Shown here piece by piece: positions 43,950 through 54,459 of a stretch of DNA of 64,000 bases (position 1 is the first letter of the stretch; each line of letters opens with the position of its first letter). A program made the translations under genes and the position numbers. A model generated the notes under the pieces. That model was not told the DNA's origin, made no database searches, and saw only the letters and a program-made list of their open reading frames with translations. This DNA comes from Streptomyces viridochromogenes DSM 40736 (GTDB taxonomy: Bacteria > Actinomycetota > Actinomycetes > Streptomycetales > Streptomycetaceae). Where the stretch lies: assembly GCF_000158955.1 (NCBI RefSeq), contig NZ_GG657757.1, forward strand, positions 6,541,178-6,605,177, written 5' to 3'.

Positions 43950-45221
43950 TCAGAAAGCGATGAGGTGCTGCTTGCCCAGCAGGTCGTCCAGGACGTCCCG
44001 GCGGCGGACCAGATGGGCGGTGCCCTCGTGGACCATGACCTCGGCAGGGAACCCGTGGCTGAGGAAGAGCCCGGGTGACGCCGACGGGCCGTACGCCCCG
44101 GAGCGCTCCACCCCGATGAGGTCCCCGGGCCGCACCTCGGGGAGCGCCACCCGCTTGCCGATGACGTCGTTGGGGGTGCACAGGGGACCGGTGACCGTGT
44201 AGGCGCCGGTCGGTTCCGCGTGGTAGCGGGTCAGCGAACGAATGGGGAAGTTCCGCTTGACGAAGCTGCCCACCCCGACGGCGGCCATGTGGTGGTTGGT
44301 CCCGCCGTCGGCCACCACGAACCGCTCGCCCATGGACTCCTTGACGTACAGCGCCCGGGTCACGTACGTCCCGCACCTGGCGGTGAGGTAGCGGCCGAGC
44401 TCGTTGATCAGCCGGCAGTCGGGGTGGTCCTCGAGAAATCGTGTGACCGTGGCGTCGATGCCTGCCGCGAGTTCCGGAATATTAAGGTCCGGTTCATTGT
44501 CGAAGTACGGTATCCCGAAGCCGCCACCGAAATCGACGATGTCCAGTTCGATTCCGGTCTCGGCGGCGAGGGCCGACGCGACGGCGAGAATCTCGCGTGT
44601 GTTGTGGATCAAATCCTCGTGCCGGAGGAAACGCGTACCCATATAGGCGTGGAAACCGATGACCCGGGTGCGCCGCAGTCCCTTCAGCACCCTCTTGGCA
44701 TTGCGCAGCAGAGCCACGTCGATGCCGAACTGGCGTGGCTTTCCGCCCATCGCCAGCCCTGACCCCTTGGTGTGGAAGTCAGGGTTGACACGCAGCATGA
44801 CCGGCACGTCGGCACGGCCGGCCGACACGGCCATCTCGTCGACCTCCGCCAGCTCCTCCAGCGACTCGCACACGATGGCGCGCAGTCCCGCGGCCACGCA
44901 CGCCTCGAGCTCCGCCCGGGTCTTGCCGGGGCCCAGGAAGATCGTGTCCTCGGCCGCGACACCGGCTCGCCGCGCCGTCTCCAGCTCGACCAGGGACGAC
45001 ACCTCGGCGCCCGCGCCGAGGCTGCCGAGGTAGCCGCAGACACTGATGTTGGGGTTGGCCTTGAGCGACAGGTAGATGTCGACAGCGGGATGCGTCAGAG
45101 CACGCAGCTCCTCGTACGTGTGGCGCAGCACGTCCGTGTCGTACACGTACAGCGGCGTGCCGAACTCTTCGGCGATCGCTGACACCGGCAGCCCCTGCAC
45201 ACGGAATTCGGTGGTGGTCAT
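43950..45221 (-). CDS. PLP-dependent decarboxylase acting on an ACP-bound amino acid (BtrK/VinO/FlvO-like)
   Basis: A 423-aa fold-type III decarboxylase. The PLP Lys54 is in IYLSLKANPN. The glycine loop is VDFGGGFGIPYF. MGGKPRQFGID, NELGRYLTA and the GGTNHH region all follow the pattern of BtrK, which decarboxylates gamma-glutamyl-ACP in butirosin synthesis. The active-site Cys is about residue 348 in GPLCTPNDVIG. VinO and FlvO use the same chemistry on (methyl)aspartyl-ACP to give beta-amino acid starters. It overlaps the preceding KAS III stop (ATGA) and precedes the ACP, consistent with ACP-bound substrate. Aspartate, methylaspartate and glutamate cannot be distinguished by eye. Confidence 0.88.
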   Translation of the reverse strand: MTTTEFRVQGLPVSAIAEEFGTPLYVYDTDVLRHTYEELRALTHPAVDIYLSLKANPNISVCGYLGSLGAGAEVSSLVELETARRAGVAAEDTIFLGPGKTRAELEACVAAGLRAIVCESLEELAEVDEMAVSAGRADVPVMLRVNPDFHTKGSGLAMGGKPRQFGIDVALLRNAKRVLKGLRRTRVIGFHAYMGTRFLRHEDLIHNTREILAVASALAAETGIELDIVDFGGGFGIPYFDNEPDLNIPELAAGIDATVTRFLEDHPDCRLINELGRYLTARCGTYVTRALYVKESMGERFVVADGGTNHHMAAVGVGSFVKRNFPIRSLTRYHAEPTGAYTVTGPLCTPNDVIGKRVALPEVRPGDLIGVERSGAYGPSASPGLFLSHGFPAEVMVHEGTAHLVRRRDVLDDLLGKQHLIAF

Positions 45222-46216
45222 GCCGCTTCCCTCCCCGCGTCCCGCTGCGCGCCCTGCGCAGTGACGGACGCCCCATGTGTGATGACCATGGCCGCGAAGG
45301 TGGCGCCCAGGCCGACGGTGGCGAAGAGGTAATGCAGTCCCGGCACCAGCCGGCCGGCCTCCCGCAGTGTCGTGTGGTTGAGGAAGACGTCCGAGGCGAA
45401 GCAGTGGCTGAAGCGCTCCACGTTCTCCAGGAACACCTGCTCGCGGGGTATGCCCAGCTCGCTGATGGTCTGCCGCCACGACTGAAGGTTGACGTTGTGC
45501 GGAACGATCAGGTCGATGTCCGCGAATCCGAGCCCCGCCTCGGCGACGGCCTGTCGCATCACCGCCGCGAGTTCCGGCGCGTAGACCTTGGAGAAGCGCA
45601 GCGCTCTCTCCTCGTCCAGCAGCATCGCGGCCGAGAACTCGCCCAGGGTCCTGGTGGCGTAGGAACGCACCGCGTCTCCCGCCCCGTCGAGCGTGACCAG
45701 GCAGGCCGCTCCGGCGTCGCCCATGATCGCCACGTCCTCGATGAGCTGGATCTTGGGCGAGAACGCCTGCTCCCCGGTCACGACCAAGGCACAGTCGCCC
45801 GGCCCCCCCTCCGCCCGCAGGAGTTCACCGGCCACGTCGACGGCCGCCATCCCGCTGGCGCAGTTCTGCTGGCTCAGCCCGAAGGCCTCGGCCCGGTGCA
45901 GCCCGAGCCGGTCCCTGATCTCCCGCGCGGGATCGATGTGCGCCGGCGTCACCGCCTGCGTGGTGTGGGCGTACAGCACATGACGGACACGGCTCGCGGT
46001 GTCCTCGTCGGCGAGCACGCGGCGGGCCGCCGGCAACACCACGTCGAACAGGCTCAGCTCCGGATCGAAGCGGATCTCCTTGAGGCCGTGCACCCGCTGA
46101 AAGAGCCGGAGCTTGGTACGGCGCAGCCCCAGCCGGTCCACCAGGTCCTCGATCGGAACCTTCCGTTCGGGCGCGAAGGACGCGATCGCCTCAAGGGTCG
46201 TGACTCCCGTGCTCAC
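45218..46216 (-). CDS. KAS III-like acyltransferase 1
   Basis: A 332-aa thiolase-fold enzyme. The nucleophile Cys is near residue 119 in GLSQQNCASGMA and a His near 240 in VPHNVNLQSW. The usual Asn site reads SHCFASD, offering Asp instead of Asn, as in CerJ-type acyltransferases that move acyl groups without condensation. The GTG start was chosen because GGAGGGAGGAG lies just upstream; in-frame ATGs at the previous stop have no such site. It is a tandem paralogue of the next upstream gene. Roles could be acyl transfer between ACP, CoA and the SnoaL-ACP, or a decarboxylative priming step. Confidence 0.82.
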   Translation of the reverse strand: MSTGVTTLEAIASFAPERKVPIEDLVDRLGLRRTKLRLFQRVHGLKEIRFDPELSLFDVVLPAARRVLADEDTASRVRHVLYAHTTQAVTPAHIDPAREIRDRLGLHRAEAFGLSQQNCASGMAAVDVAGELLRAEGGPGDCALVVTGEQAFSPKIQLIEDVAIMGDAGAACLVTLDGAGDAVRSYATRTLGEFSAAMLLDEERALRFSKVYAPELAAVMRQAVAEAGLGFADIDLIVPHNVNLQSWRQTISELGIPREQVFLENVERFSHCFASDVFLNHTTLREAGRLVPGLHYLFATVGLGATFAAMVITHGASVTAQGAQRDAGREAA

Positions 46217-46242
46217 TGTCGAACTCCTCCCTCCGTTCATGG

Positions 46243-47195
46243 TCATCGCGGCCCCCGATAGGTGAGGACGGCGGCGTTGAAAGTGGCGCCCGCGCCGACC
46301 GAGGCCATCACGTAGTGCCGGCCCTCCGTCAGCCGGCCCTCCTCGCGCAGCGTCGTGTAGTTGACGAAGACGTCGGAGGCGAAGCAGTGGCTGTACCGCG
46401 CGACGTTGTCCAGGAAGACGCGCTCGGCCGGGACGTCCAGTTCCGCGCTGGTCTGCCGCCACGCCATCAGGTTGACGTTGTGCGGGATGATCAGGTCGAT
46501 GTCGGGCAGGGTGAGCCCGGCCTCGGCGACGGCTTGCCGGACCACCTCCGCGAGCGTCGGAGCGTACGCCTTGCCGAAACGGGCCAGCTCCTCGGCGGGC
46601 AGCGAGAGGAGATCCGCGAAGTCGCCGAGAGTACGGGTGACATGGGACAGGACGGGGTGGGCCGGGCCCTCCACCGCGACCAGGCAGGCGGCCGCGGCCT
46701 CACCCATGATCGCGGTGTTGGGAACCAGCCGGACCAGCGGGGAGAAGGACTTCTCTCCGGTCACACGAGCGCCCGGTCGCGGGGGTCGCCGCCGCGCAGC
46801 AGCGCGGCGGCGACCTCCAGGGCGCCGAGTCCGGTGGCGCAGTTCTGCTGCGTCATCGAGAACGCTTGGGCGTGCCCGAGACCGAGCTGGTCCCGCACCT
46901 GGCGCGCGACGTCCGTCGCCGCCGGTGCCACCTGGTGGATGGCCCGGGCGTGAATGACGTACCGCACCCGGTCCGGCTCGGCGAGCCCGGCCACGATGTC
47001 CCGGGCCGCCGAGACCACCAGGTCCAGCAAGGGGAGTTCCTCGTCGAGCCGCAGTGTGTGCAGTCCGTGCACTCTGCGGAACAGCGCGACCTTCGCGCGG
47101 CTCAGACCGAGAGGCCGTGCCATCGACTCCACCGCGACCGTGCGGTCGGGCATGGCGGACTCGATCCTCTCCAGCGTCAGCAGGGGCCGGGTCAT
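46243..47195 (-). CDS. KAS III-like acyltransferase 2 (apparent frameshift)
   Basis: About 317 aa if one base is restored. The first frame runs from the ATG at 47195 through MTQQNCATGLGALEVAAALL to GDPRDRALV and a TGA near 46761. The second frame continues VTGEKSFSPLVRLVPNTAIMG to the end, with IIPHNVNLMAW (His) and YSHCFASD. The break is where GTGGTGACC would be expected but GTGTGACC is present, a one-base loss. It may be a sequencing error or a real lesion. It is a close paralogue of the downstream KAS III-like gene. The ATG overlaps the PKS stop (ATGA), so translation is coupled to the PKS. Confidence 0.75.
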
Positions 47196-50100
47196 CCGCT
47201 CTCCCCGCCCCGGTCCGCGGCGAGGGCCGCGCGCAGCCACTCGTCCACGGCGCGGGCCGTCGTCGCCGCGTGCTCGCCCAGCATGGTGAAGTGGTCACCG
47301 GGCACGTCGACGACCGTGTCGGCCAGCGGCCAGCGCGGTCGGTCGTGCGACCCGGAACGCTCCTGCGCCCGCACCAGAACCGTCGGCACCCCGATGCCCT
47401 CAGGGGCCCAGCCGTCGAAGACGCGCAGATAGCCGCCCATCGCGATCAGCCGGTGGTCGTCCATCCAGACGCTGCTCTCCGGCGCCAGCATCTGGTCGGC
47501 CACCATGGAGAGGTCGTCCAGGTCCAGGGGGCAGGCGAGGGTGTCGATCAGCACCACCGCCCGGGGCGCCGCGCCCCGCTCCGCAAGCCGCCGCGCCACG
47601 GCGTGGGCGATCCAGCCGCCGGTGGACCGGCCGAGGAGCACCAGCCCCCGGTCTCCGGCGAGATCCAGGGCGGCCTGCGCCTGCGCGTCGGCCAGGGCCG
47701 TCAGCGACGCGGGCAGCTCCTCGCCGGGAGAGAAGCCGGGAAGCGGCGGAACCGACACGGCACGGCTCGGGAGAGCGGCGGTGAAGGCGGCGTACTCCTG
47801 CGGCCCGGAGATCGCGATCATGGAGGGGAAGCAGACCACCACGGGACCCCCCTCCGGCCCACTGGCCTTCGGGAAGGCGGCCGGCGCCGCCCCTTCGTCG
47901 CGGGACGGGCGCAGTTGGGACGCCGTGACCAGCAGGTCCACCGCGTCCCCGAGCCGGTGCCGCTCGTGGGCGTCGCGGAAGAGGGAGACCAGGGTGCCCC
48001 CGCCGTCCTGGCCCGTCGCCGGTGAGCCGGCCGGGACGGCCCCCAGCTGCCCGTCCACGAAGGCGGCCAACTGCTCCGGCGTCGGGTGGTCGAAGACCGC
48101 GGTGGCCGGGAGCCGCAGACCGGTGGCCTGGTTCACCGCGTTGCGCAGCTCCAGCGAGGTCAGCGAGTCGAATCCCAGATCCCTGAACGACGTCTCGGCG
48201 TCGACGGCGTCGGCACTGTTGTGGCCGAGCACCCCGGCGACAGCGGCCGACACCGCCTCGGTCACGGCCTTCGCCCGTTCCTCTCCGGCGAGCCCGGCCA
48301 GCCGGTCGCGCAGTGTCGGGCCGGCCGGGACGCCCGTCGCGGGCGCGGCGGCGGCCGCGGAGCGCCGTGCCGTGCCGCGCACCAGTCCGCGCAGCAGCGG
48401 CGGCAGCGCCCGCGCCGAGTCGCGCAGTGACTTGCGGTCCAGCCGCACGGGGACCAGGACGGGCCGTCCGGTCGCGCACGCGGCGTCGAAGAGGGCCGTG
48501 CCCTGCTCCGGAGTGATGGCCAGCACTCCGTAGCGCTCCATCCTCTTGAGGTCCGCGGCCCCGAGCGTGCCGGCCATGCCGCCGCTGGGTTGCCACATGC
48601 CCCAGGCGAGCGCGGTGGCGGGCAGCCCCCGGGCGGCGCGGTGCTGGGCCAGCGCGTCCAGGAAGGTGTTGCCCGCCGCGTAGCTGCCCTGTCCCGGGCT
48701 GCCCAGCGTGCCGGCGACCGAGGAGAACAGCACGAACGCCTTCAGACCGGTGCCCTCGGTGAGTTCGTGCAGGTGCAGGGCCGCGTCCGCCTTGGGGCGC
48801 AGGACGGTGTCCAGCCGCTTGGGGGTCAGTGACGTGACGACCCCGTCGTCGAGAACGCCCGCGGGTGTGGACCACGGCTGTCAGCGGATGCTCGGCCGGG
48901 ACGGTGCGCAGGAGCCCGGCCAGCGCCTCGCGGTCGCTGACGTCGCATGCCGCGACGGTTGACGTCCCGCTCCCAGCTCTCGCAGCTGTGCGGTCAGTTC
49001 GGCGGCTGCGGGCGCGGAAGGTCCCGACCGGCTGGTGAGCAGCAGCCTGCGGGCGCCGTGCTCGGTCACCAGGTGACGGGCTAGCAGAGCGCCGAGTTCG
49101 CCGGTGCCGCCGGTGATCAGCACCGTGCCCTGCCAGGCGGCGGGATCCGGTTCGACGGCGGCCGAGACGGCGGCCCTGACCAGGCGAGGAGTGAGCCATG
49201 TGCCGCCCCGCACCGCGAGTTGAGGCTCACCCGAGGCCAGCGCCGCCGCGAGGTCCGGGCCTCGGAGCTGTTCGCCGATGTCATCGTCACCGTCGAGGTC
49301 GACGAGGACAAAACGCTCCGGCGCCTCCGACTGGGCCGACCGGACCAGACCCCACACCGGGGCAGCGGCCAGGTCGGAGACGTCCTCGTCGGGCCGCGCC
49401 GCGACGGCCCGGCGGGTGACCAGCACCAGCCGGGACGGCGCCTCGGGCCCCTCGGTCAGCCAGGTCCGCAGCAGGTCGAGCACCTGGCCGGTGGTCTCCC
49501 GCAGGGCGCCCGCGAGGTCCGTGCCGATGGCCCCGGCACAGTGCACGACGGTGTCCTGGGCCATGCCGCTCCCACCCGCCAGCGCCTCCAGCGCGGCCGC
49601 CGGGGTGGTGAAGTGCCGCACCGTGCGGGCCGGGGCGGTGCGGGAAGCCGACGGGAGCTCCGTCCAGTCCACCTGGTGGAGTCCGTCGGGAGCGGTCACG
49701 CGGGCGGTGCCGAACTGCCCGACCGAGGCGGCGCGGGAGACGAACCCCTCCACGGTGATGACCGGGTTGCCCTCCGGGTCCGCGGCCGTCAGCGTGACCG
49801 TGTCGGCATCCTGGCGGGTGTAGCGGACTCGCAGTGAGGAGGCTTCGAGCGCGTGCAGCCGTACGCCGTTCCAGGAGAAGGGCAGTCGGCCCGAGGGGGT
49901 GCCGTCACGCAGCTCCTCCCACGCCAGGGCGTGCAGGGCCGCATCGAGCAGCGCCGGGTGCAGCCGGAACCGCGCTGCCTCAGCCGCCGGCTCCTCGGCC
50001 AGGTCCACCTGCGCGAACAGCTCGTCCCCGCGCCGCCATACGGCGGTCAGGGCCTGGAAGGCGGGACCGTAGGCGAAGCCGGTGTCGGCCAGCCGGTCGT

Positions 50101-53100
50101 AGAGGCCGTCGACGTCCACCTCGACGGCGTCCCGCGGCGGCCACTCGGTGATGCCGGACTCCGGCGTGGCCTCCTCGGCGCGGGCGAGCCGGCCCGCGGC
50201 GTGCAGCGTCCAGGCCGCCTCGTCGTCCCCGGCCTCGTCGTCGGGCCGTGAGTGCACCGTCACCGGACGGCGGCCGTCCGGCTCGGGAGCGCCGACGATC
50301 AGCTGGACCCGGATGCCGCCTTCCTCCGGCAGGACCATCGGTGCCTGGAGCGTCAGTTCCTCCACCGTCTCGTGCCCGGTGTGGGCACCTGCCAGGTTCG
50401 CCAGCTCCAGCAATGCCGTACCGGGCACCAGAGTCCTGTCGAAGACGACATGGTCGGCGAGCCACGGGTGGGTCCGACCGGAGAGGCGACCGGTGAAGAC
50501 CGCCGTGTCGCCGGCGGCCAGAGTGGTGACGGCCCCGAGCAGCGGATGGTCGGCCGCGGTGAGGCCGACGGAGGAGACGTCGCCGGGCGCGTCCGGCTCG
50601 TCCAGCCAGTACCGCTGCCGCTGGAAGGCGTAGGTGGGCAGGTCGACACGGCGTGCGCCCAAGCCCTCGAAGAACGCCTCCCAGTCCACGAGGACACCGC
50701 GGACGTGCAGCTCGGCGACGGCCGTGACGAGGGAGTGGGGCTCGGGCCGGTCCCGGCGCAGCAACGGCGCGACCAGGGCGTCGTGTTCGTCGCCGAGGCA
50801 CTGGCGGGTCATGGCCGAGAGCGTGCCGTCCGGGCCGATCTCGACGAACGTCCTGACCTTCGCCTCCCGCAGGGTGGCGACCGCGTCGCTGAAGCGGACG
50901 GCTTCGCGTACGTGCCGGACCCAGTACTCGGGCCGGCCCAGGGTGTCCGCACCGGCCACCTCTCCGGTGACGTCGGAGACCACGGGGATGACGGGAGCCG
51001 CGAACGAAAGGCTCTCCACCACGGCGGCGAAGTCGTCCAGCATGCCGTCCATGTGGGGCGAGTGGAAGGCGTGGCTGACCGTGAGCCGCTTGGTCTTGCG
51101 TCCCTGCCCTTCGAAACGCGCGGCGACGGCGGTGACGACGTCCTCGTCACCCGAGATGACGAGTGAGCCGGGGCCGTTGAGCGCGGCGACCGACGCGCGG
51201 TCCTCGGCGCCGGCGAGGGCGGCGAGGGCCTCCTCCTCGGTGGCCTGCACGGCGATCATCGCGCCGCCGCCGGGCAGGTTCTGCATGAGCCGCCCGCGGG
51301 CCGCGACGAGCTTGGCCGCGTCCGGGAGCGAGAGCACTCCGGCGACATGCGCGGCGGCGATCTCGCCGATGGAGTGGCCGGTGACGAAGTCGGGCCGCAC
51401 ACCCCAGCCTTCGAGCAGCCGGAACAGCGCCACCTCCAGGGCGAACAGGGCCGGCTGGGTGTACTCGGTCCGGTCGAGCAGCCCGTCGGCGTCCTCGTCG
51501 GCGAAGACGACCTGGCGCAGCGGGCGGGCGAGGTGCTCGTCCAGCGCGTCGCACACGGCGTCCAGAGCGGCGGCGAACGCGGGGTACGTGGCGTACAGTT
51601 CGCGTCCCATGCCGAGCCGCTGGCTGCCCTGGCCGGTGAAGAGGAACGCGGTCCGCCCCGCCGCCCGGGCCTGGCCCTGGACGGCGGATGCGGTGGGGGT
51701 GCCGTCGGCGACCGCCTCGAGGGCGGAGAGCAGGGTGTCCCGGTCGCCCGCGGTGAGGACGGCGCGGTGCTCCATCGCAGCACGTGAGGTGGCCAGGGAG
51801 TAGGCGATGTCGAGGGGGTGCTCCCCGCCCAGGGCCGCCAGCAACTTCCGGGCCTGGGCGCGCAGCGCCTCCGCGCTTCGTCCGGACAGCAGCCAGGGGA
51901 GAACGAAACCCTCGGGCGGCTCCGGTCGCACAGCGGCCTCGGGCGCCGCGCCGGCCCTGTCGGAGGGCGCGGGCTCCTCGAGGATGACATGGGCGTTGGT
52001 GCCGCTGATGCCGAAGCTCGAGACACCCGCCCGGCGCGCCCGGTCGGAGGCGGGCCACTCGACCGGCTCGGTGAGCAGCCGGACGTCGCCGGAGGACCAG
52101 TCCACGTGTGGGCTCGGCGCGTCCACGTGCAGGGTTCGGGGCAGTCGGCCGTGTTCCATGGCCTTGATCATCTTGATGATGCCGCCGATTCCCGCGGCGG
52201 ACTGGGTGTGACCCACGTTGGACTTCAGCGAACCGAGCCACAGCGGTCGGCCGTCGCGTCCCTGGCCGTAGGTGGCCAGCAGTGCCTTGGCCTCGATGGG
52301 GTCGCCGAGCTTGGTGCCGGTGCCGTGCCCCTCGACCACGTCCACGTCGCTCGCCTTGAGCCCGGCGGCGGCCAGCGCCTCACGTATCAGCTTCTCCTGG
52401 GAAGGACCGTGCGGGGCGGTGAGCCCGTTGCTCGCGCCGTCCTGGTTGACGGCCGAGCCGCGGATCACGGCCAGGACGCGGTGCCCGTGGCGGCGGGCGT
52501 CGGACAGGCGCTCCACGATCAGGGAACCGACACCCTCGGCCCAGGAGGTGCCGTTGGCTCCGGCGGCGTACGACTTGGCCCTCCCGTCGGCCGCCAGACC
52601 GCGTTGCCGGCTGAACTCCGTGAAGGAGAAGGGCGTGGCCATCAGCATCACACCGCTCACGACCGCCAGGCCGCACTCGCCGCGCCGCAGCGACTGACCC
52701 GCCATGTGCAGGGCCACCAGCGAGGAGGAGCACGCGGTGTTGACGGTCACGGCGGGGCCGTCGAATCCGAAGGAGTAGGAGATGCGGCCCGACGCGACGC
52801 TTCCCGCGCTGCCGACACCGAGGTAGCCGTCGAAGCCCTCGACCGGGGACTTGAGGAAGCGGAGGCCGTATTCGTCGAACATGATGCCGACGAAGACGCC
52901 GGTGTCGCTGCCGCGCAGGGTGTCCGGGACGAGCCCGGCGTTCTCGAACGCCTCCCACGTGGTTTCCAGCAACAGACGCTGCTGGGGGTCGACGGTGACG
53001 GCCTCGCGCGGCGAGATGCCGAAGAACGAGGCGTCGAAGTCGGCCGCGTCGTGCAGGAAGCCGCCCTCGCGGACGTAGCTCTTGCCGATGCTCTCCGGGT

Positions 53101-53380
53101 CCGGGTCGTACAGGTTCTCCAGATCCCAGCCCCGGTCGGTCGGGAACCCGGTGATCGCGTCGCGGCCCTCGTCCACCAGCCGCCACAGCTCGTCGGGGGT
53201 GGTCACGTCGCCGGGGAACCGGCAGCTCATGCCGACGATCGCCAACGGCTCGGTGTCCCGTTCCGTCACCTGCCGCAGACGGGCCTCGACACGGTCGAGT
53301 TCGGCGGTCGTGCGCTTGAGGTACTGCAACAACTGCGCTTCGGTGGACGTGTTCTCGTCCGACATGCTCTGCTCGGGCAT
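47192..53380 (-). CDS. Single-module type I polyketide synthase: docking-KS-AT-DH-KR-ACP-TE (two compensating indels in KR)
   Basis: About 2,062 aa after frame repair. An N-terminal coiled-coil docking helix (LLQYLKRTTAELDRVEARL) precedes a KS with active Cys near residue 216 (NTACSSS). The AT has Ser near 668 in GHSIGE and the malonyl-type HAFH signature. The DH His is near 977 (LADHVVFDRTLVPG). The KR nucleotide site near 1418 is TGGTGELG, with Ser and Tyr in FSSVAGTLGSPGQGSYAAGN. The repaired KR shows TAGVLDDG, a B-type signature. The ACP Ser is near 1740 (GFDSL). The TE Ser is near 1918 (GRSTGG) and its His near 2030. No ER, so it should give unsaturated units. A one-base loss near 48965 and a gain near 48864, both in homopolymers, put about 100 bp out of frame and create a TGA near 48881. 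Confidence 0.88.
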
Positions 53381-53445
53381 CCTCAGCTTCTCTTCGCTAG
53401 GCACGGGTCGGGTCCGGGAGTCGTGGGGCGAGGGCCGCGGCGGGA

Positions 53446-54459
53446 TCACCCGGCGTCGTCCAGGGGCCGGAGCCTGGTGTCCAGATAGGCCAGCAGTTCC
53501 TCGGCGGACGTCGCCTGGACGGGCTTGCCTGCCACGGCCCCCTCCGGCGCGGGCGTGAGCCGGTCCAGCAGGGCGCCGAGCCGTCCGGCGAGTTCGGCGC
53601 GGAGACGCCCGTCGGCGTCGTCACCGGTGAGTTCGGCGGCGGCGTCCTCCAGCCGGTTCAGGGCCGCCGACAGGGACACGGGCGCGCCTTCGGCGCTGGT
53701 GGTGAGCCGGGTCCACAGGTGGTCGGCGAGCGCCCGCGGAGTGGGCTGGTCGAACACCGTCGTCGGGGTCAGCGGGACGCCCGTCAGCTCGTCGAGCAGC
53801 TCGCCGAGGACCACGGCGGTCAGGGAGTTGACGCCGAGGGTCAGGAAGCTCTCGTCGCCGGACGCGGTACGCAGCTCCGCGATCTCCGTCGCATCGGCCG
53901 CGGCGTCGAGCACGTGCTGCAGGAGCAGTTTGCGCCCGGCGTCCTCCGGCAGTTCCGCGAGCCGCTCGCGCAGTTCCTCCGCCGGGTCGGCCCCTTGCGA
54001 CCCCGCGGTCGTGCCGCCGAGGACGCCGAGCTGGGCGTAGAGGTCGAGCTGGTCGTCCGAGAGCCAGTACTCGGCGATCCGGCCGTCCTCGAAGCGCAGG
54101 ATGTCCACGCCGCGGAAGGCGACACGGGTGCCGGCGGGGGCGGTGGCGGCGGCGGGGCGGCCACCCTGCCAGGTGCCCTCGAACACCCATCGGCCGATGG
54201 CGTAGTCGCCGACGATGAACGGGCCCAGCTCTCCGGTGATCCGGGCGTCGTCGTCGAAGGAGGAACGGAAGGCGGCGATCCACGAGGCGACGGACGGACC
54301 GTCGTGGAGGGTCGCGGGGTCCGGCATGCCGTGCTGGGGGATGTTGACCCGCATGGTGCGCGACAGGATGGTGTCGGCGATGGCGAAGTCGCCGTTCCAC
54401 AGACGGGACCAGGCGTCCCACAACTCCCGGTGCGTCAGGACGGTGGCCGGCGCGGTCAT
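53446..54459 (-). CDS. SnoaL-ACP fusion with C-terminal docking region (putative loading protein)
   Basis: A 337-aa protein with an uncommon domain order. Residues 1-135 are a SnoaL/NTF2 fold (LWNGDFAIAD; VDILRFEDGRIAEYWLSDDQ). Residues about 160-245 are an ACP with the modified Ser near 209 in LGVNSLTAVVL, where Asn replaces the usual Asp before Ser. Residues 250-337 contain two amphipathic helices (LSAALNRLEDAAAEL; SAEELLAYLDTRL) that look like the C-terminal docking element of type I PKS subunits. The next gene begins with the matching N-terminal docking coil. This suggests the ACP hands its acyl chain to the PKS KS. Its ATG overlaps the FAD-oxygenase stop. Confidence 0.82.
   Translation of the reverse strand: MTAPATVLTHRELWDAWSRLWNGDFAIADTILSRTMRVNIPQHGMPDPATLHDGPSVASWIAAFRSSFDDDARITGELGPFIVGDYAIGRWVFEGTWQGGRPAAATAPAGTRVAFRGVDILRFEDGRIAEYWLSDDQLDLYAQLGVLGGTTAGSQGADPAEELRERLAELPEDAGRKLLLQHVLDAAADATEIAELRTASGDESFLTLGVNSLTAVVLGELLDELTGVPLTPTTVFDQPTPRALADHLWTRLTTSAEGAPVSLSAALNRLEDAAAELTGDDADGRLRAELAGRLGALLDRLTPAPEGAVAGKPVQATSAEELLAYLDTRLRPLDDAG

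Noticed and set aside
38432..45221. Exosortase-associated ligase/decarboxylase pair
   Set aside because: The ligase and decarboxylase resemble those families, but no exosortase, PEP-CTERM protein or polysaccharide gene is present. The ACP, PKS and KAS III genes point to secondary metabolism.
51818..53488. Plus-strand open frames opposite the PKS and other cluster genes
   Set aside because: Antisense shadows of well-conserved KS/AT sequence.
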